A stretch of 5,388 bases of DNA from Silvimonas sp. JCM 19000 (GTDB lineage: Bacteria; Pseudomonadota; Gammaproteobacteria; Burkholderiales; Chitinibacteraceae). Below, one piece after another: positions 1-5,388 of this stretch (position 1 is its first letter; the number at the start of each line of letters is the position of its first letter). The notes beneath the pieces are model-generated. The model was not told where the DNA came from, searched no databases, and saw only the letters and a list, made by a program, of their open reading frames with translations. The translations under genes were made by a program, and so were the position numbers. The DNA is taken from positions 1 to 5,388 of the forward strand of contig BBFD01000280.1 of NCBI GenBank assembly GCA_001313065.1. The letters run 5' to 3'.

Positions 1-281
1 ACCAGCGGCACAATCGGCGCTTTGCGCAGCGGACGCTCCGTGGAAGTCGCTTCCAGCGCCGCAATGGCGTGCGTGGCGATCACCGGCGCGGTATCGACGG
101 CGGGTACCGGCACAGCCGGATGCGGTGCATGTGCGACCGGTACGGGGGCGGGCGCAGTAACCGGGCCGTCGGTCAGTGGGGCAGGCACAAATTCGGTTGC
201 CGCCAGCGACTGCCAATGCGCGCGCTCCAGCCAGAGCGGGCCAAGGCCGAGTTCATCCAGGATCTGTTCGCGCCGACTCAT
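1..281 (-). CDS. Uracil-DNA glycosylase, phage-polymerase-associated type (family 4-like), N-terminal part only
   Basis: This would remove uracil from DNA as the first step of base excision repair in the cytoplasm. Only 93 complete codons are present, open to the left window edge, so none of the catalytic core can be seen. The protein begins MSRREQILDELGLGPLWLER, an N-terminus typical of the beta-proteobacterial 'DNA polymerase-type' uracil glycosylases (short helix, then LGLGPLW). A Pro/Ala/Val-rich linker follows (about residues 35-65) and then a run with ERPLRKAP. The start at 281 is chosen because its ATG overlaps the stop of rimI in an ATGA arrangement and because the match begins there. 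No indel is evident in this part. The identification rests on the N-terminal motif plus the conserved order tsaB-rimI-glycosylase; the enzymatic core is outside the window. Confidence 0.75.
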   Translation of the reverse strand, partial: MSRREQILDELGLGPLWLERAHWQSLAATEFVPAPLTDGPVTAPAPVPVAHAPHPAVPVPAVDTAPVIATHAIAALEATSTERPLRKAPIVPL

Positions 282-745
282 GGCTCAGTCCCGTTGCTGG
301 GAGCATGCAGCGTAAAGGCGTAGTTGACGGCATCTTCGCGGCCGCCGTCGGTGCCGGGATAGTAGTCTTTGCGCAGCCAATGCGCAGACCGCCCGCCTTG
401 GCATACAGCGCTTGCGCGGCGGCATTGCCCGCGCGCACTTCCAGAAACAATTTAGCCACGTCGCGGCTGCGCAAGGCATTGATGACGGCGCTCAGCAATT
501 GCGTGCCAGCCTTGGCGTTGCAGCGCGGGGTCGACCGCAATCAACAACAATTCAGCTTCGTCCAGCACCGTATTCGTCACGGCAAAACCAGCCAGCGCGC
601 CATCACGGTCCAGCGCAATGCAGTCGTGCGCTTCCAGCGCTTGCTGCCATTGCGTGTGGCTCCATGGGTGCGGATTGGTGGCGTTATCCAGCGCCAATAC
701 CGCGTGGATATCCGAGCCCAGCAAGGCGCGCAGCTTTACTGTCAT
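278..745 (-). CDS. rimI: Ribosomal protein S18 alanine N-acetyltransferase RimI (reading frame broken twice in this sequence)
   Basis: RimI is a cytoplasmic GNAT-fold enzyme that transfers acetyl from acetyl-CoA to the N-terminal alanine of ribosomal protein S18. The start MTVKLRALLGSDIHAVLALD is followed by a hydrophobic strand ending IAVDPALQRQG (the acetyl-CoA-binding loop), then LFLEVRAGNAAAQALYAKAG, then LRKDYYPGTDGGREDAV near the C-terminus, all classic RimI blocks in the right order. They lie in two frames. About two bases are missing at 515-517, inside the QRQGxGT pyrophosphate-binding loop. One base is missing at 376-377, where a CC pair reads as a single C before LRKDYYPG. Restored length is about 156 residues, normal for the family. 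The start overlaps the tsaB stop (ATGA) and the stop overlaps the glycosylase start (ATGA), so translational coupling is likely. I infer sequence errors rather than a dead gene. Confidence 0.85.
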
Positions 746-1423
746 TTGGCCACCCGCTCGTGGGTTTTAAGCGCCACTTTGTCGCGCAGATAGAGCAAGG
801 TGGCTGATCCGCCGGCATGCCCTGGCCCGCCTCAAAGCGCGGCAAAGCCAGCGCCAGAATGTTGCGAGCATGCGGATAGGCATCGGGCATCGTATCAGCC
901 AGTTGCGCGCCCAGACGTTGCTGCAACGTGTCGGCATAAGCGGCAAAGCCACTGCCCAGGCCCATCCAGCCGCTTTGCTCGGGCACGGGGATGGTATCGG
1001 GATTGAGCACATCGGCGGCGAAGATTTCGTGCCATTGCTCGCCTTCGCGCTGATACGCCGCGGTGTAGACCTGGTTCATGCGCGCATCAATGCAGATATA
1101 AGCCAGATCGCCGGGGCATTGCTGCGCCAGCGCTTCCAGCGTCGACACCCCACCACCGGAATATCGAGCCCGAACGCCAGGCCCTGCGCAATGCCACAGC
1201 CGATGCGCAAACCGGTAAACGAACCGGGGCCCATGGCAAACGCCACGCCCGCCAGCTCAGCGCGCGTTACGCCAGCTTGCACCAGCAGTTGTTCGAGCGC
1301 GGGCAGCGTCAGTTCAGCATGCTTCTGGCCGACGTGTTCGGCGTGCAGAAACAAGCCTTCCGGCGTGTGCAACGCCAGCGACAGATGTTCGGTGGAGGTT
1401 TCAAGAGCGAGGTAACTGGGCAT
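742..1423 (-). CDS. tsaB: tRNA t6A37 threonylcarbamoyltransferase complex subunit TsaB (reading frame broken twice in this sequence)
   Basis: TsaB is the ASKHA-fold partner that dimerises with TsaD and, with TsaE, helps place threonylcarbamoyl on A37 of ANN-decoding tRNAs; it is usually essential. The N-terminus MPSYLALETSTEHLSLAL is the expected beta-hairpin, the signature GPGSFTGLRIG lies at residues 65-75, DARMNQVYTAAYQ follows in the middle, and the C-terminus reads YLRDKVALKTHERVAK. These sit in three frames. One C is missing from the run 1148-1151 (VVG then VSTLEAL), and one base is missing near 803-805 just before LLYLRDKV. Restoring both gives about 227 residues, the family norm. The start at 1423 was chosen because it matches the family start. 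No good Shine-Dalgarno is visible before it, and an in-frame ATG at 1501 would add a 26-residue unconserved extension. First gene of the tsaB-rimI-glycosylase operon. Confidence 0.88.
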
Positions 1424-1502
1424 GGGGCGGAGGCTTTGATCGTGAGCCCGGATTTTAGCAGGTGTCGCCGCCCCGCGCGCGAGCGCAAGGCGGCGCACCA
1501 TA

Positions 1503-1640
1503 GGGTGGGTCTCGACCCACCCATCAAAGCCGTACCCAGATGCTGCAATAGGGGCGTCTGGCCGGGTTTTGGGTGGTTTTGCCCCCGCCCACCACCCTGG
1601 CCACCCGCCGCGCTATGGCATACGGCTTTGATTAATGGGC
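1503..1640. repeat. Nested inverted-repeat element in the plc-tsaB intergenic region
   Basis: This fills most of the gene-free stretch 1424-1665 between the end of the phospholipase gene and the start of tsaB. Three layers are visible. A tight hairpin lies at 1503-1511 / 1514-1522 (GGGTGGGTC, two-base loop, GACCCACCC). A 12-base perfect inverted repeat, ATCAAAGCCGTA at 1523-1534, pairs with TACGGCTTTGAT at 1621-1632; CCC precedes the left copy directly and ATTAATGGGC continues past the right one, giving further loose symmetry. An inner hairpin lies at 1571-1577 / 1591-1597 (GGGTGGT, 13-base loop, ACCACCC). There is no open frame with recognisable protein. The layout resembles REP/MITE-like dispersed intergenic elements, but copy number in the genome cannot be judged here. 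No T-tract follows the stems, so a Rho-independent terminator is not supported. Confidence 0.55.
1582..1606 (-). other. Putative G-quadruplex motif (four G-tracts) on the minus strand
   Basis: Read on the minus strand, 1606 to 1582 contains four G-tracts of at least three with loops of 6, 4 and 1 bases (GGG-TGGCCA-GGG-TGGT-GGG-C-GGGGG), fitting the usual G3+N1-7 rule. It lies on the coding-strand side of both flanking minus-strand genes, so a transcript running out of plc toward tsaB would carry it. The motif is directly visible; folding and function are inference. A GC-rich background makes chance occurrence possible. Confidence 0.4.
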
Positions 1641-1665
1641 CCAAACGCGGACGCCAAACCCCCGA

Positions 1666-3665
1666 TCAGCCCGTAAACGGCATTTCAGTCTTGCTTTCCA
1701 CGCCCTCAATATGGCCCGCAAACTCACGCGCAAACAGGCTGTCGCCGCTCAGCGTAATCACATAGTCATACCAGTCGTTGTTGGTGGGGAAGCTGCCGCC
1801 TATGGTTTGCCCGGCCGGCACGGTCACCGTCCAGACGCGGCCGCCGCTGCCGTCGGTGGGCACATTGCGGCGCTTGACGCTAAACACGGCCGCTGTGGTG
1901 GTCGACGCATTCACAAACGACAGCGCAATCGGCGCACCGGCCGCACCCAGCGTAATGGTCACTTCGGGCTCGGGCTGGTTCTGCCATGCGGTGGCGCTGA
2001 TATTGCCGGCAAAACGGCGATAGAAGCGGTTGGGTCCATACAGCTGATGTCGTATTTGCCGCCGCCGTAGGTGTTAACGCTGAAATAATCCTTGGCCTGC
2101 ACGCCATCGCCAGTCACCTGATACCGCCAGGGGCCATCGGTGCGATAGGCGTTTACGTACGCCGTCATCATCACGTCTTGCGGGCCGTGGTTGGTCATAT
2201 ACACCCAGTAGCGGCCGGTGGAACGCTCCGCGCCGCCCCAGCCATTCAGCTGATACGGTTGCACGCGCGCCGGGCGTGGACCGGTTTCCTGGGTCGGCGC
2301 GGTGGTGGTGGCGATCGGTGTGGCGGCGGGCAGGTTTTTTTTGCATTCCGTTGCGGCGGCCGCAGCCAGCGCGGCGGTGTCGGGCAGCGTGGGGAAAGCG
2401 TAGTCGCCCGCGTTAAAGTTGAAGCGCTGGTCAGATCGCCGCACACCTTGCGCCGCCACGCGCTGATATTGGGTTCCTGCACGCCGGTCCAGGCTTCCAG
2501 AAAGCGCAGTGTGGAGGTGTGGTCGAACACTTCGCTGGCCACATACCCGCCCTTGGACCACGGCGAAATCGCCAGCGCCGGAATGCGCCCACCCAAGCCT
2601 ATCGGCAAACCGTTAACAAACTCATCGGCGGTGCCGCTGGGCGCCACCGGCGACATTGCATGATCAAAAAAAAGCCGCCGTTCTCGTCGTACACCAGCAA
2701 GAACACGGTTTTTTTTCCCACACCTTGGGGTTGGCGGCGAGTGCGGTCAGAAACTGGTTCACGTAATTAGCGCCCGGATTGGGGCCATGGTCCGGGTGTT
2801 CGGATAGCGCGGTCGGGGCCAGAATCCACGACACCGCGGGCAACGTGTCATTGGCCACATCGTTGGCGAATGCGCTGGCGGCACGGCGTTGCATGCCGTT
2901 GATATACAAGGGCGAAGTGGTCGCGGCATTTTTTTTGAAACTGTTAAACCACGCCAACGCGTTGTCGTCGAAATTATCGGTTTCCTGATAGACGCGCCAG
3001 CTGATGCCTGCGGCTTGCAAGCGCTCGGCGTAGGTGGTCCAGGTGTAGCCTTTTCGCTGTTATCGATGACCGGGCCGCCGTTCTTGCCTTGCGGATCGAT
3101 GGTGCCCGTCATCAGGTACAAGCGATTGGGGTTGGTCGGGCCCATCACCGAATGAAAATAATGGTCACAGGTGGTGAAATTGTCGGCCAGCGCGTAATGC
3201 CACGGGATATCCGCGCGGTTGAAATAGCCCATCGACAAGCCGCCCTTGGCGCTATACCACCTGGTCAGCTTGCCGTTGTCCCAGGCGGTGTGGCCCGAGG
3301 TCCAGTCATGCGCCACATCGGCGGCGCATTCGGCAGCCGTGGTTTTAAGGTTGTGATGAAACGGGCATTGGATGGTGCTGCCGCTCTTTTGATAAAACAC
3401 ATTGGCCACGCCATTGGCGGCGTTTTTGCAGCAGCGGATGGTTGTCAGCAAAGCCAGACACGCCATTCAAGCTGCCAAAGTAGCTATCAAACGAGCGATT
3501 CTCTTGCGAGAAAATCACCACATGCGCGATCGAACCCAAAGTGCCGCTGCCCGCCGGGGCGGCCAGTACTTTCTGCAGGCCCGGTGGCAACATCGAAGTC
3601 GCTAAAGCGGCGCCGGCGGATTGCATAAAGCGGCGGCGGTTAAAAGGCTTGTTGTGCTGATCCAT
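1666..3665 (-). CDS. plc: Phosphocholine-specific phospholipase C, Tat-exported (reading frame broken at six sites in this sequence)
   Basis: This enzyme hydrolyses phosphatidylcholine to diacylglycerol and phosphocholine, supplying phosphate and choline or damaging membranes, outside the cytoplasm. The N-terminus has a twin-arginine motif (NRRRFM, residues 9-14) before a hydrophobic stretch, so export is by Tat. The phosphoesterase domain shows HVVIFSQENRSFDSYFG (E55, N56), MGYFNRADIPWHYALAD, GPTNPNRLYLMTGTIDPQG (Thr about 177, the likely nucleophile position), SEHP (His about 290) and YDENGGFFDH (Asp-Glu-Asn about 326-328, metal ligands). Two C-terminal repeats of the DUF756 type follow, near residues 460-550 (RPARVQPYQLNGW) and 555-665. 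Frame breaks: one extra T in 3423-3427, one base missing at 3049-3050, two extra bases each in 2709-2716 and 2666-2673, one missing at 2424-2426 and one at 2036-2037. The restored length is about 665 residues with an integral codon count. Start 3665 has a Shine-Dalgarno 8 bases upstream. Family assignment is very secure; substrate is by homology. Confidence 0.9.
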
Positions 3666-3673
3666 GGTCTCGT

Positions 3674-3683
3674 CTCCGTCCTC
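3674..3683 (-). promoter_or_regulatory. Ribosome binding site of plc
   Basis: On the minus strand this reads GAGGACGGAG; its GGAG ends 8 bases before the ATG at 3665. It supports that start, which also places the twin-arginine motif at the expected distance from the N-terminus. Confidence 0.6.
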
Positions 3684-3714
3684 TGTGGGTCTGTATTTGC
3701 CTGGCCCGCAACGG

Positions 3715-3726
3715 GCTGGCGCCAGC
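3715..3726. repeat. 12-base perfect palindrome upstream of plc
   Basis: GCTGGCGCCAGC reads identically on both strands and lies about 50 bases upstream of the plc start, partly overlapping a short hairpin (3704-3716). It could be an operator or a leader hairpin. Because it is GC-only apart from one A and one T, chance is a real possibility. Confidence 0.35.
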
Positions 3727-3769
3727 GCAAGGTAGGCAGCGCAGATTGCGGATTTGTTAAGCAAAAACC

Positions 3770-3782
3770 GTCGGAAACCGAC
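3770..3782. repeat. Short inverted repeat in the divergent intergenic region
   Basis: GTCGG and CCGAC, perfect five-base arms around AAA, about 105 bases upstream of plc and 186 bases upstream of the C15-like gene. Regulatory function is a guess from position only. Confidence 0.25.
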
Positions 3783-3957
3783 ACTGACCAGCTGGTTATG
3801 GGGGCGATGTGTTGCGCAAAGTATCGCTGCGTAGCGCGCAAGCGCACGGACGTCTAGATGATCGTCAACCAGGCTGAAAACGCGGTGCACCAGCCAGGAC
3901 TGCCCGACGGGCGGCGCTGCCGGTAGACTGCGTTGTTGGCACAAGCAACCCCGGGAC

Positions 3958-3961
3958 GGAG
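3958..3961 (+). promoter_or_regulatory. Shine-Dalgarno that decides the start of the C15-like gene
   Basis: GGAG sits 6 bases before the ATG at 3968. That ATG is out of frame with the downstream protein unless the A-run 3974-3980 is corrected. With the correction it produces a textbook Sec signal peptide, so this site is the main argument for 3968 over the in-frame starts at 3985 (TTG), 3991 or 3994. Confidence 0.55.
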
Positions 3962-3967
3962 TAATCG

Positions 3968-5388
3968 ATGCAGAAAAAAACTGGTTGGCGATGATGGCGT
4001 TGGTAGTGGCAAGTTGGGCGCATGCAGGGTGTATCGATGCCTCGCGGCCGCTGTCGGTGGAAGAGCAGCGCCTGGCCAATACGGTGGTGCCAGGCGGCGT
4101 CGCGTTCTCGGCGCAAATCCTGCGCGCCAGTGGCTTTGATCAATACGGCCCGGCCTTTGCCAGCGCCTTGTGCCAGCAAACTTCGTTTGGCGCTGCTGAC
4201 CAGTTCATCCGCCGTAGCGGCATTGCCTTGTGGCAAGCGGCACTCGACCGCGTGCAGGGCCGGGTGGTGCGGGGCGATTTGCCGCATGGCGATGACCGCA
4301 TGCTGTATTGGTCGCGCTTGCAATTGACCGCAGCAGTGCGGCAATGGCAGCCCGGTTTCAAATTAAGCGAGGCGCAACGCGCGCAATTGCTGTGGACGCT
4401 GGAACGCGCCTCGCGCGGCCAATTCAGCATGCGGTTTCCATCCGGGGCGCAATATCGCCGCATCATCATCAGCGGCTTCGATCCGTTTACTTTGGGCAAG
4501 CCGGGCAGCGCAGATGCGCATGTGCGGATCGCAATCCATCAGGCGCATTGGCATTGGCGCTGAATGGCCGCCAGATCACATTGAGCGATGGCAGCATCGC
4601 CGTAATCCAGACTTATTTATTGCCGGTCAATTACCAACCGTTCCGCGACGGCATGCAAGAACACACGCTGCTGCCTTTATGCGCGGCCCCAATGCCGTGC
4701 AGGCTTCGATTACGGTGAGCCAGGGCGGTAAAGGCGAATTCTGGATTGAGCAATGGCATGGCCGTTATCACGCCACCAACTTTGCCGATAACCTCGGCGA
4801 AATCATTCCGCCTTTATTAGCGCACCAAGGCGATTCGGATATCTATCCGCCCAGTGATGTGTTGGGCTACAACGCCAAGCCGTGGCAACAAAACCAGCCG
4901 CCGCAATGGTTGGGCACCAGCTTGCCGGTGGCGGCCATGATCAACGCACACACCGGTGCAGGCATCGCCAATCCCTACGCGGGCGGCTTTGATGGATTTC
5001 CGGTGCTGTGGCATACCTCATTCAGCGCTTTTGCCGACTGCAATACCAATACCATTACGCATTTCAATGAAAAACAGGGCGGGCCTTATCCACCGGTGAT
5101 TGCGCCCGTGATTCCAGCTGCGGATAGTTGCGCGCAAAGCGGGGGCGGTGGCAATTATCTGTCCAATGAAAGCGGCTATCGCAATGTCTTGCTGCGCGAA
5201 ATACATAACCCCAAAATGCGGGCCGGACATTTGCATGTGCCGGTGATGACGGTATTTGATGCGCAAGATGGCAACGCGATAACCGACGCCACGTTTGAGC
5301 AATACCGCGACAGCATCGTGCAGCAAAGCACGCGTTTGATTGAGACGATTGCACAGGCGCTGCCGCAAGCGCAGTGCCCTGTGCCCGC
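3968..5388 (+). CDS. Exported pyroglutamyl-peptidase-I-like protein (family C15 homologue) without the canonical catalytic Cys; C-terminus beyond window; frame broken at three sites
   Basis: Family C15 enzymes remove N-terminal pyroglutamate from peptides and are normally cytoplasmic with a Glu-Cys-His triad. Here the N-terminus (MQKKNWLAMMALVVASWAHA) is a Sec signal peptide with an AHA cleavage site. About 140 residues of unrecognised, mainly helical sequence follow (including DDRMLYWSRLQL). The C15-like part starts at IIISGFDPF (GFDPF 170-174) and continues with NPSG (190-193), QGGKGEFWIE (Glu262, same spacing from GG as the catalytic Glu of C15 enzymes), ADN, LPVAAM (320-325), SNESGYRN (400-407) and AGHLHVP (His424). 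The Cys expected at about 407/408 is Asn/Val. About 60 extra residues with Cys359 and Cys389 lie between LPVAAM and SNESG. Frame breaks: one A missing (or two extra) in 3974-3980, one base missing near 4526-4527 and one at 4674-4678. The frame then stays open from 4679 to the edge. Fold assignment is fairly firm; enzymatic activity is doubtful. Confidence 0.72.

Larger units (their letters stand above)
3666..3967. other. Divergent intergenic region between plc and the C15-like gene
   Basis: About 300 bases lie between two genes reading away from each other, so promoters for both are expected here. I see no protein-like frame and no convincing -35/-10 pair on either strand. What can be pointed to are three small symmetric elements: GCCCG-CAA-CGGGC at 3704-3716, the 12-base perfect palindrome GCTGGCGCCAGC at 3715-3726, and GTCGG-AAA-CCGAC at 3770-3782. 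Any of these could be operator half-sites or mRNA leader hairpins for plc; none matches a site I can name. Confidence 0.5.

Noticed and set aside
176..793. Long plus-strand open frames across rimI/tsaB (also 870-1415)
   Set aside because: They are antisense to well-conserved minus-strand genes, show no recognisable motifs, and result from GC-rich codon bias.
1424..1501. N-terminal extension of tsaB to an in-frame ATG at 1501
   Set aside because: It would add 26 residues (MVRRLALARGAATPAKIRAH and on) not seen at the start of TsaB proteins, whose fold begins right at the LALETST strand; 1423 fits the family.
1571..1640. Rho-independent terminator for plc
   Set aside because: Stems are present but no T-tract follows on the minus strand, so only a structural repeat is claimed.
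1503..1640. CRISPR array or toxin/antitoxin cassette in the intergenic repeats
   Set aside because: The repeats are inverted, not regularly spaced direct repeats, and no small gene or cas gene is present.
3089..3628. Plus-strand open frame opposite the plc catalytic domain
   Set aside because: The minus strand carries unmistakable phospholipase C signatures over the same bases.
278..3665. True pseudogenisation of rimI, tsaB and plc
   Set aside because: No stop-producing substitutions, conserved sequence on both sides of each break, integral restored lengths and intact operon overlaps favour sequence error.
4021..4032. Lipoprotein lipobox at AHAGC in the C15-like protein
   Set aside because: A Cys follows the signal peptide, but the -3 residue is His rather than Leu/Val/Ile; ordinary signal peptidase I cleavage after AHA is the better reading.
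3865..4344. Minus-strand open frame opposite the 5' half of the C15-like gene
   Set aside because: No motif, and the plus strand here has a signal peptide and continues into a recognisable C15-like domain; this is a shadow frame.

Overview
The window looks like a chromosomal segment of a GC-rich betaproteobacterium. Neisseriales (Chromobacterium/Chitinibacter-type) is the best guess, because the order tsaB - rimI - uracil-DNA glycosylase is typical there and because a Tat-exported phosphocholine-specific phospholipase C is present. The taxon is an inference; no rRNA or other phylogenetic marker is included.

Left third (1-1423, minus strand): a compact operon tsaB (742-1423), rimI (278-745) and the N-terminus of a uracil-DNA glycosylase (1-281, running off the left edge). 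Both junctions are 4-base ATGA overlaps. TsaB is a subunit of the tRNA t6A-modifying machinery, RimI acetylates ribosomal protein N-termini, and the glycosylase starts uracil repair. Positions 1424-1665 are non-coding and hold nested inverted repeats plus a four-tract G-rich motif on the minus strand.

Middle (1666-3665, minus strand): one large gene for a phosphocholine-specific phospholipase C with a Tat signal and, once its frame is restored, nearly the whole family signature. About 300 bases (3666-3967) separate it from a divergently transcribed gene and carry small palindromes but no promoter I would defend.

Right part (3968-5388, plus strand, running off the right edge): a Sec-exported protein whose C-terminal two thirds resemble pyroglutamyl peptidase I (peptidase family C15). 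The catalytic Glu and His positions are kept, the canonical catalytic Cys is not, and about 60 extra residues lie just before the Cys motif.

Every gene except the short glycosylase fragment is interrupted by small indels: 13 sites, mostly single bases lost from short G/C runs and extra bases in A/T runs. Conserved protein sequence continues seamlessly on both sides of each one, including in tsaB, which is usually essential. This points to uncorrected sequencing or assembly errors rather than real pseudogenes. Gene spans are therefore given start to stop across the breaks. The most interesting biology is the exported C15-like protein with the altered active site; I saw no defence system, mobile element with a transposase, RNA gene or CRISPR array.
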